DNA of 64,000 nt from contig JNVV01000003.1 in the NCBI GenBank assembly GCA_000733355.1, forward strand, positions 744,001 through 808,000, in the 5' to 3' direction. The stretch's first letter is position 1, and each line of letters begins with the position of its first letter. This document shows positions 34,148 to 46,569 of the stretch, piece by piece. Origin of the DNA: Falciphora oryzae (Eukaryota; Ascomycota; Sordariomycetes; Magnaporthales; Magnaporthaceae). The notes under the pieces were generated by a model. It had not been told where the DNA came from and did not search any database. It saw only the letters and a program-made list of their open reading frames with translations. A program made the position numbers and the translations under genes.

Positions 34148-35227
34148 ATGGACGGCCTGACCCAAGCGTTGGGCTCTGTGCCGCAGGGCGTGCAATGGGC
34201 ACTGGCCGGCGTTGGCGCGCTTTACATCGGAAGCAAGGTCCTCAGCTACCTGCACCTGGCGCTGAACCTGTTCATCCTCAGCGGAACCAACGTATGATAT
34301 ATTTCACTAGCTTGAACCGATGTCTCATTCACGATTAAGTTCACGCTGACACAATATCCGTGATCACAGCTCAGCAAGTATGGCAAGAAAGGCAGCTGGG
34401 CGGTCGTGACGGGCGCGTCTGACGGGCTCGGCAAGGAGTTCGCATCGCAACTCGCCGCCAAGGGATTCAACATTGTGCTGGTCTCTCGTACCGAACCCAA
34501 GCTTGTGGCTCTGGCGCAGGAGCTCGAGGCCAAGTTTGGCGGAAAGGGCCTGCAGACCAAGGTCTTCGCCATGGACTACTCCAAGGACCAGGATGAGGAC
34601 TACGCCAGGCTGGGCCGGGCGCTCGCCGGGCTGGATGTTGCAATCCTCATCAACAACGTGGGTCAGAGCCACTCGATCCCCGTGCCGTTCCTGGAGACGC
34701 CGCGCGAGGAGCTGCAGGGCATCGTCACCATCAACTGCCTGGGCACTCTCAAGACAACGCAGACGGTCGCGCCAATGATGGTGAAGCGAGGCGGCGGACT
34801 GATCCTGACCATGGGCTCGTTTGGCGGCTGGATGCCGACGCCGTTCTTGGCCACCTACAGCGGCAGCAAGGCGTTCCTGCAGCAGTGGTCCAGCTCGCTG
34901 GCCGAGGAGCTGCGGGCCTCCAAGGTCGACGTCCATCTCGTGCTCGGCTACCTGATCGTGGGCGCCATGAGCAAGGTGCGCCGGCCGAGTCTGCTGATCC
35001 CGAACATGAAGCCGTTCGTGTGGTGCGCGCTCAACAAGGTCGGCTGCGGGTCGCAGCGCATGGCCTACACGTACACTCCATGGTGGAGCCACGCCATCTT
35101 CCAGTGGGTCGTCGAGAACACGGTCGGAACTGGCAGCAGAGTCGGCATCTGGTACAACCTCAAGATGCACATCGACATCCGCAACAGGGCCTTGAGGAAG
35201 GCGGCGAGGGAGGCGAAGAAGGCCTGA
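34148..35227 (+). CDS. Very-long-chain 3-ketoacyl-CoA reductase
   Basis: NADPH-dependent reduction of 3-ketoacyl-CoA in the ER fatty-acid elongation cycle (yeast Ifa38 type). Exons 34148-34291 and 34370-35227 give 333 aa. An N-terminal hydrophobic helix ([18 protein letters not shown]) anchors a short-chain dehydrogenase domain. Cofactor loop TGASDGLG is at residues 62-69, LINNVG follows, and the catalytic Y211-x3-K215 is in TYSGSKAFL. The basic C-terminus ends AREAKKA, a di-lysine-type ER signal. Divergent from erg28. Confidence 0.94.
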
Positions 35228-36180
35228 GGGGGATGACTGCCTGTCAGTATCGGAGGCATTCACTTGTGAATACATCTGGTGAAAAGATGTGCTCTGTCAG
35301 CAGAGGGTTATCCTTGGCAGCGATCCGATGGTTGAATGAGCCGAGGCTGGTGTTATTTTATCACAGCTTGCTATCACAACGGTTGGTAGATTATGTGAAT
35401 AGAGTATCCACCTACGCTGCGCTACTACATGAATGTTTGGTGTCTGGTACCTGGTGTCACACACAAGTGTCCGTTTGTCGCTCCTGCGATGATCATGTTG
35501 GACGAAACGTAGGGAAGCAACAAGAAAAGCCCCGGCCGACGAACAGCTAAGCTCGGATGGGCACAGGTGCTGTTCAATGTGGACGCGACATAGATTATCT
35601 AATCCATTATGAAATTGATCGCGCCGCATGCATCTTAAGCTTCTTGTGAGAACAAAGCAGGGAACTTTTGATATCACAGGGTGAGGGTATGCTTTGGTTT
35701 TGCTGGAGGTGGTCCAATTCCGCAAAAGGACTAGCGCGTTCCGGTTGCGGTTCCCCTGCTGGGGGCTTTGTCTGCCTCAAGTCGCGTGCACCCGTGCGGT
35801 TTCGCGTCGACTGCCAAAATTTTGGTGGTTTTCTTGAGCTCTCCACCCTGGTAGAAAGAAACAGCTCCAAGCCGCGAACATCACCACTCCTCTTTTCTTT
35901 CCGAGCTGCATCCTGCCACGGCATTGACCCTCAAGGTGCTTCGATTTCCAGGCTTTGCTGCGGCCTGATTCCGGCACCGTGCTTGCCTAATGGTTTCCTG
36001 ACGGTATCGCTCAAGAGCTTTATTTCGACTTGTTGTTTTTCTTTTGTTTCCGACCTCAGCTTTCTTCCCCTGCGTCGACAGCGATCGAGCGCTGAGTGGC
36101 ACACGAAGGGCCGATTAAACCGGCAAAGACGCGACACGGGATCTACCCCCGAGAGGAGTCCCTTGTGAGCGTCGCCAACG
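35228..36180. other. Intergenic region, nup170 promoter
   Basis: About 950 bp without a gene; includes the likely nup170 leader. Nothing else recognised. Confidence 0.45.
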
Positions 36181-39100
36181 ATGGCGTCCCAGACGCCAGC
36201 GCGACCTGTGCCCGGCGCATTTCTCGCGACCCCGGCCCCTGCCGCCCGCAACGACCCCGTCAGACGCCGACTCTTTGACACGCCATCTTCATCGACGCCG
36301 GCACAGTCGCTATCCAGGCCCAACGCGACCTCCAGCTCTGTCGCGCAGGTCGGCGGGCAGCTGCAGGCCCAACAACCCGAGCTACCCCCAGTCGAGAAGG
36401 CTGCGAATGCGATAAAAAATGCTCTGTTGCAGGACGAGAGCTACCCGGAGATCGATTCCTTCTGCCGTCGTAAGTACCCGAGCCTGTCCCTTTTCACACC
36501 TCTCTTTAGGGATCACTCAGGCTGCGCGCATTCTTGAACTCCCTCTGACCCAGTTTCAGCCGGCGCGTCTTCCGACTATGACGTCCAGGCCATCGAGTCG
36601 TCTTGGACTCCTTTTCAGAGGACGCAGATGTATCCGATCCCCGACCGAATCTTCGAGACGTACAACATGAGCCATATCAGCACCAAGATGGGCCTGTTCG
36701 CCGAGATCGGCTACGCCTACGCCTGCATCGACAACGCGCTGTTGATGTGGAACTTCAACCAGCCAAACCCGGAGATCATTGGGTTCGAGGACCAGCCACA
36801 CAGCATCCAAGCCGTCGCGCTTGTACCCCCAAAGCCCGGCGTCTTCCTCAGCAGCATCACACACATCCTGGTTGTTGCTACGACGAGTGACCTCATCCTC
36901 CTCGGTCTTTCGGTCACTTCACAGCCGAATGGGACCAAGTCGGTGGAGCTGTACTCGACCAAGATGACTTTGCACGCCCCTTCCAACAGTGTCAACCTCA
37001 TCGCGGGCACGTCGTCGGGGCGCATTTTCTTTGGCGGCGAAGGAGACACCGACATCTACGAGCTCTGCTATCAACAGGAAGAGAAGTGGTTCTCCGGTCG
37101 CTGCAGCAAGATCAACCACTCACAGGCGGGCTGGTCATCCTCCATAACCTGGCTTCCAGGCTCGGGGCTATGGTCGCCGCAAAGCCACGAGCATCTAATC
37201 GACATCAAGGTGGACAACACGAGAAACCTTCTCTACACGCTCTCTAACAAGTCGACCATCAGGACCTACTACATCGAGGGTGCCAACAAGCTCACGCTGC
37301 GGATAACAAAGGAGAAGAACCACTGCTTGCGCGACATCACGCACATGATCAGCCGGACTGCTCTGCTTACCGACCGCGTGCGGATCGTCTCCATCAGCCC
37401 GATAGCGGCCCAAGAAGCATCCAAGCTTCACCTGATGGCGCTCACAGATACCGGCTGCCGTCTCTATCTCAGTGCGACAAGCTCCGCTGCCTACTCCGAC
37501 ACTTACTCACCTTCTTACATGCCAGAGTCCAACTCCAACCTCGCACCGCAGTCGATGCAGGTGCAGTTCGTCAAATTCCCGCCTTCCGCGACCAACCCAG
37601 ACGCGAATCCCCTCAAAACGAGCCAGCTTGGCTTCAGGTTTGCACCTGGCTACTTTTTCGATTTCATCAACACGGCGGAATCTGGCCTGGCACTATTTGT
37701 TTCAGCGCCCGACGCTGGCCGGATTAATGCTACGGGACCAGCTACTGCGCTCAAGTTTTACGAGCATGCCACCTGGGTCGATGTCGGATCCAATGCGGTC
37801 GCACTGGACGCTGGGCTCATCACCAAAGGCTTCGCTGCGGCCAAACAACCACTGGGATTCGGAAACGAGCTTGCTGTTCAGTTTGATGACGAGCCATGCG
37901 AAGTCGCGGTTCTTACTAGCAGTGGGATCTATATCATTCGCCGCAGACGGTTCGTGGACATTTTCGCTGCCGCCGTCAGGGTCGCGGGCGGCGATGAAGG
38001 GCTAGAGAAGGATGTGCGCAAATTTGTTCAGCTCTATGGGCGCGTTGAGACTATCTCGGCCGCCCTCGCTGTCGCTTGTGGCCAGGGGAGCGACCTGAGG
38101 ACAGGCACCGGACGTGCCATCGATCAGGGCACTACAGACCGAGCCAAGGCGGCTTTCGTCACCTGGGGCGGTCAGCCAACCCTCGCTGAGGCGGACGGTA
38201 CTCTCACTACGCCGACGGTCAAGCTGTCGTCTCGTCATGATGCTCTTGTGCTGTACCTAGCCCGTCTCATCCGGACTCTCTGGAATGCGAGAGTGATCTC
38301 GCCCAAGATTGATCCGGCCGGCGGCGTGGTGGTGAACTCGACGATCCCTATAAGCAAGCTCACCATCGTTCAGGAGAACCTCGAGAGGCTCCGCAACTTC
38401 CTCAAAATCAACAAGGGCATTATCCAGGGGCTCTCTGGTCCCGCAGACCTTCAACGTGTCAGCAGCAGGCAAGAGGAGGTCGCCCTCCAGGCTGAGCATC
38501 AGTCGCTTCATGCGCTCCAGAAGCTCATGGAGAGCATATCAGAGGGCATTTCGTTTGTTGTCATGCTCTTTGATGAGCGCGTTGCCGACATATACCTGCG
38601 CCTGGAAGACAAGAGCCGACAACAGTTGCAGGAGCTCACATACGAGAGCCTGTTTTCCCAATCTGCAGGCAAGGAGCTGGCTAAGCTTTTAGTCAAAGCT
38701 ATTGTCAACCGCAACATCGAGAGCGGATCGAATGTGGAGACGGTCGCTGATGCTCTTCGAAGGCGCTGCGGCAGCTTCTGCAGCCCTGACGATGTCGTCA
38801 TCTTCAAGGCCCAAGAACAGCTGAAGCGTGCCTCGGAGCAGGCCTTCAACCCCAACTCCCAGCGAGCACTCCTCAATGAGAGCCGGCGGCTCTTCGAACA
38901 TGTTGCCAGCAGCCTAACCTTCGCTAACCTCGAAGGTGCTGTTGCGCAGTACATTGACTTGAAGTACTACGCCGCGGCCATTCAGCTGTGTCTCGTCGTC
39001 GCAAGGGAGCACGACCGGGGGAACTCTGCCCTGGCTTGGATCAACGACAACAAGCCCGCCAATGATCCCAGGCAGACCGCTTTCAACCACCGCAAGCGTT

Positions 39101-40532
39101 GCTACGATCTCATCCACACTGTCCTCCAGCGTCTCGACGCTACATCCAGCACAGAGCCCGACTTGGTTGATGGGAAGCCCACGCTCGCTGCAACGAAGCG
39201 GAAGGAGGCATACTCGGTCGTCAATGACTCGGACGATGAGGTGTTCCACTTTGACCTTTATGAGTGGTATATCGAGCAGAATTGGACAGACCGGATCCTG
39301 GCGATAGACTCGCCCCACGTCATCACCTTCTTGAAGCGCCTCGCTAGTGTCGACGCCCGCCATGCTGAGCTCCTTTGCCGCTTCTACACGCACCGGGGAC
39401 AGTTCTTCGAGGCTGCACAGGTGCAGTCCGGGCTCGCCAATTCGGACTTTGCCATCGGCATCAAGGACCGCATCACGCTGCTTAGCCGTGCCAAGGGCAA
39501 TGCCAGCGTGTCTACCCTGAGCGGTAACCGACAGCAACAGCAGCTGCTGAGCCACGAGATTACCGAGCTTCTAGAAATCGCACACATTCAAGACGACCTG
39601 CTGGAGAGGCTGAAGGCGGACCCAAGGATACCAGACGAGCGGAAGGCCGAGGTCGAGCAAGCCCTGGATGGACCTATCCAGGGATTGAGCGAGGTAAGTT
39701 TAGGCTTCTATTCACAGGGATCACGCCACAATATGCTAACACGACACCGCAGCTGTTTAACACCTACGCCGACTTTGCCGGCTACTACGACCTCTGTCTG
39801 CTCATCTACCATGCTGCCGACTTCCACCAGACGCAACTCATTGCCGACACTTGGAAGAACCTTATCACTGTTACCCACCAGGAGATTGAGGAGCGTCTTG
39901 AGGCGTACGAGAAGCAGCGGGCGACATCACAGCGGCAGCCCTCGATCCCGCCTCCGCCGGCGCCCTACGAAGCGGTTTCGATGCAGATTCAAACGATTGC
40001 GCACCGAACATCTCTGGATACCATGATTTTCCCGATTGACACGCTCCTACCGATTGTGTGCGAGTATGCCATCACGCAAGAGCAGGACGAGAGCATCGGA
40101 GCCGACAACTCGTGGCCGGTGCTGCTCTTCCTACAGCTGCAGGTGTCGCCTTCGGTGATTGTGCGGATCCTGGAGCCCATCTTCGAGGCGCAAGAGGCTC
40201 CGTTCACCGGCCGTCGGCGGCGGTTCGTGGGCGCATGGATCAACACGGCGGTCGAGGCGTGGCTTCGCGAGGTCGAGCGGCAGGGCCTGCAGTCTGTCGG
40301 ACGGGGCGCCGTGGGAGACGGTGCCTCGGAGGGCGTCTTGGGCTCGTGGGTGTACGAGCTTCTCGGCCGTGTGACGGAAGACATTGGCCGCCTAGCGGCG
40401 ACAGGTCGTGAGCACAACGCTGCGACTTTGGAGGCCGAGGAAGTGGCTCGGAAAGCAAAGCTGCTGCGTTTGTCTGTGGAGAAGGCCGTCAGACAACAAG
40501 GGCTGAACCGCACCATGAGGTTCATGGCATAA
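36181..40532 (+). CDS. nup170: Inner-ring nucleoporin Nup155/Nup170
   Basis: A structural scaffold of the nuclear pore inner ring. Exons 36181-36469, 36560-39693 and 39753-40532 give 1400 aa, the usual size. A flexible Pro/Ala/Ser-rich N-terminus (about 85 residues) is followed by the conserved entry SSDYDVQAIESSWTPFQRT, an N-terminal beta-propeller (about 100-560, with IRRRRFVDIFAAAVR near its end) and a long alpha-solenoid (for example FYTHRGQFFEAAQVQ, YADFAGYYDLCLLIYHAADF). The first acceptor could also be 6 bp upstream, which would add two residues. No FG repeats are present, as expected for this nucleoporin. Confidence 0.93.
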
Positions 40533-41321
40533 AGCGCATTGTTCTTGCACGCCACGGCACTGGGCACATGTTTGCCGTCACATACCGATCGAGGGCCGGG
40601 TATGTGGCTGGTCGTTGTTTGGACATGTTGAGATTATTGCAGATGGGTGGCTGGTCCTTGGTCGTTGTCGTGGTAGGAGGTTATATCTTGACGGTTGGAC
40701 TCCCCAAAGCGGGGCGCCAGCGAGAGACAGCACAGGTGGTTTGGCTGACTGAGACAAACCTGTGGTAATCTGTGTGGGCTTTCCGTGGGATTCGGTGTTG
40801 GTATAGGCTGTTCATCTTTGTGTACATAACGTGTTTTCCTCTTGTGCTTAAACTTCCAGCAGCCGGCGTTCAGCGCGGTTTAGTTGTCTCCAGTCTATAT
40901 CGACCACACTTCCGTTCACCCATCAACCATGGCCTCGCTTGCATTGTGTTGCAGGGCAGCTGAAGCCCAGATCCAGGGGCTACTTCAGCTGCCTGATTCT
41001 TGCCAATGTCGATTGACCCCCACCCTCCTCCCCCAGCAAATCTCGTGCGCGGCAGCAGTCGATCCAAAAGCCCCACTAATGGGGAGCTGGTGGAGGTACC
41101 AAACCTTATCTCCGGCTGCAAGCTGCCCGTCCTTCCACCCTTCATCCCGCCTTTATTCTTTATTGCATCACCGAACTGCGAACTTGGCCGCCTCGAGCCG
41201 CATCGCGACCGCCGACGTCGCCGTCACACCTGGGCGCGCTCAGCAACGAACACCGCCGCTGGATGGATATGACTGGAGCTGTCTCCTGGCCACGCCGTAT
41301 CTATTGCCGGGATCATTCGCC
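40533..41321. other. Intergenic region between nup170 and ddb1
   Basis: About 790 bp holding the nup170 3' region and the ddb1 promoter and leader. No gene is visible. Confidence 0.5.
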
Positions 41322-44300
41322 ATGGCATACATAGCTCCGATCCACCGGTCCAGCAGTGTGCGCCATGCCCTGCAGGTCCGGCTATTGCCCGAGGGCGAAC
41401 CGTGCTTGGTTCTCGCGTACGAGCTCCCGCCTTTCTCCTCCCGTTTCGATCTCGACTGTGCCCCCAGCTGCGCTCAGACTCGAACAGAGCTGACTGCTAA
41501 CGCCGCCGTGTGCCATTGAATCCAGCAAGTCCAACCGCCTCGAGGTCTGGCAGGTCGCCGACGGCCACCTGACCCTGACCCACTCCAAGGCCATCCATGG
41601 CACCATCGTCATGCTCCAGGCCCTGCAGCCCAAGGACTCCCCGACCGAGATGCTCCTTGTCGGCACCGACCGCTTTAGGTACTTCTCGGTCATATGGAAC
41701 CAGCAGACGCGCGAACTGCAGACCCTGCAGGAGATACACGACCAGGCAGAGCAATTTGTGAGAGATGTCACGACGAGGCACAAGTGCCTGGTCGACCCCT
41801 CCGGCCGCTTCGTCGTGATGCTGGTCTGGTCCGGCGTCGTCAACGTCATGTGTCTGCAGCGTAGGAAGGGCAGGCAGACAGACATCGTCTGGTTGGACCA
41901 GTCACGGATTTCGGAGCTCTACATCAAGGACGCGGCGTTCCTGTACGCAGAAGACGCCCACCCCCGCGTGGCTTTCCTGTACCAGAGCAAGCCGAATGTT
42001 CCAGAGTCAAAGCTGGTCACGTACCGCCTGTGCTCCGACGACAAGGACTCGGAGGTCTCTCGTTTCGACCCGCTCAAGGATCGGGAGATAGATATCGACA
42101 TTCCTGACCCCGGCGCCGCCATGCTGATTCCCGTGGAGCGGGACGACTCCGGAAAGCGCCACAACTTCCGGAACCCGGGCGCGAACGCGCACCTCGGAGG
42201 CCTGCTAGTTGTGGGCGAGACGCGGGTTCTGTACATCGACGATATGACACAGGCAACGGTCGAGGCTGCTCTCCCGAGCCCCATGGTCTTCGTCGCATGG
42301 ACCAAATACGATGCTTCGCACTACATTTTGGCCGACGACTATGGCGGTCTGCATCTGCTGACCCTGGACGTCAGGCCGGACGGGGTAATAGTGAAGGGCG
42401 TGATCGTCTGCGTCATTGGCAAATCATCGCGCGCCAACGAACTTGTTTGTCTGAAGAGTGGCTATATCTTCGTTGGTTCGCACTATGGCGATTCCGAACT
42501 GCTCCGCCTCAACTTGGACCCCGAGAACACGGATAGGCCACTAGTCGAGACGGTCCAGATACTCCCCAGCATTGCCCCCATTCTTGACTTTACGGTTATG
42601 GATATGGGTAACCGCGAAGGCGATAACACCGTCGGAAACGAGTACTCTTCCGGTCAGGCTCGCATAGTGACCGGGAGTGGCGCCCACAAAGATGGCAGTC
42701 TACGAAGTGTCCGAAGCGGAGTCAGGCTAGATGACGTCGGGATTCTCGCAGACCTTCAAGACATCAGGGGGCTATTTCCCTTGAAATCGAACGGAGAGAC
42801 CAATGTCCTGGTTGCGTCATTTCTCACCGAAACGAGGGTCTTCACCTTCGACACTGAGGGCGAGATCGAAGAGGTCGAGACCTTCCAAGGCCTTGATTTG
42901 TCAGTGCGGACACTCCTAGTGACGAATCTGGACGACGGCAGTATACTCCAGATCACTGATCATGGAGCCTCAGTCATCGGCGCCGAGGACGGAATAGCAG
43001 TCAGCTCCTGGGAACCCCCGACTGGTCGGTTGATTACGAGTTGCTCGACCAACGGGCAATGGCTTCTTCTGTCCATCGACGGCAAGATATTGGTATCCCT
43101 CCGAATCCAGGGCCTTACCGAGAGCGCGCAGCGAGAAAGCAACCCAAATGATCAGATATCCTGCCTTACCGCATCGCCACACCTTCTCGACACGGGAGCT
43201 GTAGGGTTCTGGTCAACCGGGTCTGTATCAATCATAAACCTTTCCACTCTGGACGTCATACACAGCGAAAACCTGCGCAGGACAGAAGACGATGCGATAG
43301 TACCTAGAGATATTGTCCTCGCCAGGGTGCTCCCAGCCGACGTGACGGGTCCAATCCTGTTCGTCTCGATGGATGACGGCGAGGTGGTTACTTTCACACT
43401 GAACGACGCGGGCAAGTTATCGACGCGTAAGAGCGTCGTTCTCGGCACGCGCCAAGCTCATTTTCACGTCCTGCCACAGCCGGGGGGCGTCTCTAACATC
43501 TTCGTCACCAGCGAGCATTCTAGCTTGATATATGGGTCAGACAAGCGTGTTATATACTCGGCCGTGACCGCCGAGTCCGCGACCTATGTGTGTCCCTTTG
43601 ACACGGCCGCCTTCCCAGACTCGCTCGCGGTAGCGACCAACTCCCAGCTCAAAATCTCAAAGATTGATCCGCAGCGACAAAGCCACGTCCAGTCGCTGCC
43701 CATGGGCGAAAATGTGCGAAGTATCGCCTATTCTGCGCCGACACGGGTCTTTGGGCTGGGCTGCATCCGACGGGAGCTTTCGAAAGGCGTGGAGAAAGCG
43801 TCCAGCACCTTCAGGCTCGTTGATGAGGTGGTGTTCCAGCCGCTGGGCAGCCCATTCGAGCTAAATGAAGGGGAGGTGGTAGAGACCGTTATACGGGCCC
43901 AGCTCCCCGACAGCTTCGGCCATCTAGCTGAGAGGTTCATCGTCGGCACGCGGTTTCTCGTCGATGAGAACCTGGTCCCAGGCTCCAACAGCAAGGGACG
44001 GGTGCTCGTTTTTGGTGTGGATGAGGAGCGATCGCCGTTCCAGGTTGTCTCGCATCCGCTCAAGAGCGGCTGCCGGAGGCTCGCCGTGATGGAGGACATG
44101 ATAGTTGTCGCCCTAACGAAGACGGTAGTGGTGGCACGATACGAAGAACTGACGTCCACGTCAGGCAGGCTGGTCAAGGTGGCCTCGTATCAGACCACGA
44201 GTTACGCCATCGATGTCGCTGTCGAGGGCCGTCTGATCGCGGTGGCAGACATAATGAAGTCCATGTCGCTTGTCGAGTTCGTGCCACCCTCGACGGCGGA

Positions 44301-44968
44301 GAATGGAAAAGAAGGAGAGACGAAGAAATCGGCACAACTCATTGAGGTCTGCCGGCACTACCAGTCGTCCTGGTCGACAGCAGTGGCGCATGTTGAGGCG
44401 GACTCGTGGCTCGAGGCGGACGCTGACGGAAATCTGATGGTGTTGCGACGCAACACCACCGGGGTCACGCTTGATGACAGACGGCGGATGGAGATAACGA
44501 GCGAGATGAACCTGGGTGAAAACGTAAACCGCATCCAGAAAGTTGCTGTTGAGACGGGCTCGAGCGCGCCTATTCATCCCAAGGCGTTCTTGTCGACTGT
44601 AAGGTTCTATCGCAGGTATCCCCTCACTCTGCTCCGCTCCGCTTGCTGACGCAACGTTTTGTTTCTAGACCGAGGGCTCTATCTATCTCTTTGGAACCAT
44701 CGCGCCGGATATGCAGGACCTTCTGATCAACCTCCAAGAAAGGCTGGAGTCATATGTGGGGACTCTGGGGAACATACCCTTTAAAAACCACAGGTCGTTT
44801 CGGAATGCCGAGCGCGAGGCGGATGGGCCGGTCCGCTTCATCGACGGCGAGTTCATCGAGCGTTTTCTGGACATGGATGAGGAGACGCAGGCTCTGGTAT
44901 GCCAGGACCTGGGTCCCGGGGTGGAGGATATGCGAAACCTTGTGGAGGAACTGAGGAACATGCACTGA
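41322..44968 (+). CDS. ddb1: DNA damage-binding protein 1 (Cul4 adaptor)
   Basis: Adaptor of Cul4 ubiquitin ligases, acting in nucleotide-excision repair and, in Neurospora, heterochromatin formation. Exons 41322-41416, 41526-44598 and 44669-44968 give 1155 aa. The short first exon (MAYIAPIHRSSSVRHAL) joins to give CLVLAKSNRLEVWQV, the family start. Three beta-propellers and the CPSF-A region follow. Useful landmarks are LLVGTDRFRYFS, DPSGRF, YGDSELLRLNLDP, TEGSIYLFGTIAP (across intron 2), and C-terminal FIDGEFIERFLDM. CPSF160 and Rse1 are related, but length and the terminal motifs favour DDB1. Confidence 0.93.
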
Positions 44969-45421
44969 AAGCATCGCGGATCAATGAGCAATGGGGAATG
45001 AAATGGATTCCGATGGTGGCTGTCTGGGTACATAAGGCGTTGGTGGAACCGTGTTGGCTCTTTATATAGAGGAGTATGTCTGGGTTTTGGAGGAGGGGGT
45101 CGACTCCCAGGTCTATCTCTCCCATGTTGTTGATTCTCCTGATTTGATCGCGATCACGTGGTCGCATGCTGCCGCTGGTCAATCGGATGCTTTCGGAATG
45201 TGCTGCTCACGTGACCTAACTGAAGCTGGAGCTCCAGCCAATCACGCCCCACCAATTAGGAAGTCCAGGCTTCCACGCCTGAGGCAGAACCTCGGGAAAC
45301 CGGGTCGAACGAGCCAAAGACGAGGCCCAGTAAAAAAGACCTCAGAATCATCGAGGCCAACCTAACGTCGACGCCGACCCCAACACGCACATCCTCCAAT
45401 TGAAGCCGCAAACAGCTCGCC
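44969..45421. other. ddb1 3' region and Rieske gene promoter
   Basis: 453 bp without coding sequence. The promoter elements are listed separately. Confidence 0.5.
45155..45256. promoter_or_regulatory. CACGTG and CCAAT elements upstream of the Rieske gene
   Basis: CACGTG occurs at 45155-45160 and again at 45208-45213 inside the octamer TCACGTGA. CCAAT occurs at 45238-45242 and 45252-45256. Bunched E-box and CCAAT sites 165-270 bp before a respiratory-chain gene fit HAP-complex and bHLH control (inference). Confidence 0.45.
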
Positions 45422-46569
45422 ATGGCGCCCCTCACGAACGCAACCCGCGCCCTGGCGCGGTCGGCCGTCGTCCCGCGATGCGGCGGCGGCGGCGCCGCCC
45501 CGATGGCCCGCGCGCTGAGCACCACGCCGGCCCAGAACAGCTCGTCCTCGTCGTCCTTCTCGAGCCCGTTCCGCGGCGAGACAGCCGGCACCAAGATCCC
45601 CGACTGGTCCAAGTACCTGGCTCCCAAGAGCTCCCAAACCACTAACCAGGTCTTTTCGTACTTCATGGTCGGCGCCATGGGTGCTATCTCTGCAGCCGGT
45701 GCCAAGTCCACCGTCCAGGGTAAGTGCTTTTTCGTGGGGATCCTTGGCGACCAGGACCGTTCAGCGAGGCACGATGGCGACCAATTGGATCTACTACGAC
45801 TCGACGTTTTGGGTGGAGAGAAACCTCGAGAAAGAGGGAGGGAGATGAAATGCCGCTTTATGCTGGCTTGGGAGCTTGTGCTCAGCGCGTCACGCAAAAT
45901 CACGCCACGAAGAGGAGGGATCTCGACGGGACCGACGCCTTGGGGGTCAAAAAGGAACCTTTGGGCACGTTACTTACTCTTCCACCCACCACGCGCAGAG
46001 TTCCTGGTGAACATGTCGGCATCGGCCGACGTCCTGGCCATGGCCAAGGTTGAGGTTGACCTGAACACGATCCCCGAAGGCAAGAACGTCATCATCAAGT
46101 GGCGCGGCAAGCCCGTTTTCATCCGCCACCGGACCGCCGGCGAGATCGAGGAGGCGAACAAGGTGGACGTGAAGGCATTACGGGACCCCCAGACCGACGA
46201 CGACCGTGTCCAGAAGCCCGAGTGGCTCGTCATGCTTGGTACGAACCCTTTATTTGACATAACTTTGGGATTGGATGGAAATATCAAAAAGAGGGGGGAA
46301 GGGGACGGAAAGACGGGAGGCGTGCAGAAAAAGCACGCACCCGGGAAAGATCGATTGCCAACGACTGACCTTGCAAATAATCTACAGGCGTCTGCACACA
46401 TCTGGGTTGTGTCCCTATTGGCGAGGCTGGCGACTTTGGCGGTTGGTTCTGCCCTTGCCACGGATCGCACTACGACATTTCTGGACGTATAAGGAAGGGC
46501 CCTGCTCCCCTGAACCTGGAGATCCCCGCATATGACTTCCCGGAGGATGACAAGCTAGTCATCGGTTAA
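45422..46569 (+). CDS. rip1: Rieske iron-sulfur subunit of the cytochrome bc1 complex
   Basis: Carries electrons from ubiquinol to cytochrome c1 in the mitochondrial inner membrane. Exons 45422-45719, 45999-46238 and 46388-46569 give 239 aa. An Arg/Ser-rich mitochondrial presequence (to about residue 35) precedes a membrane anchor ([18 protein letters not shown]) and the soluble head. The [2Fe-2S] ligands are visible: C182 and H184 in CTHLGC, and C201 and H204 in CPCHGS. C187 and C203 form the structural disulfide. Intron 1 is long (279 bp) for this window. Confidence 0.96.

Noticed and set aside
41322..44968. Identity as CPSF160 or Rse1 rather than DDB1
   Set aside because: These relatives are longer. 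The N-terminal MAYIAPIHR start and the C-terminal FIDGEFIERFLDM region fit DDB1 best.
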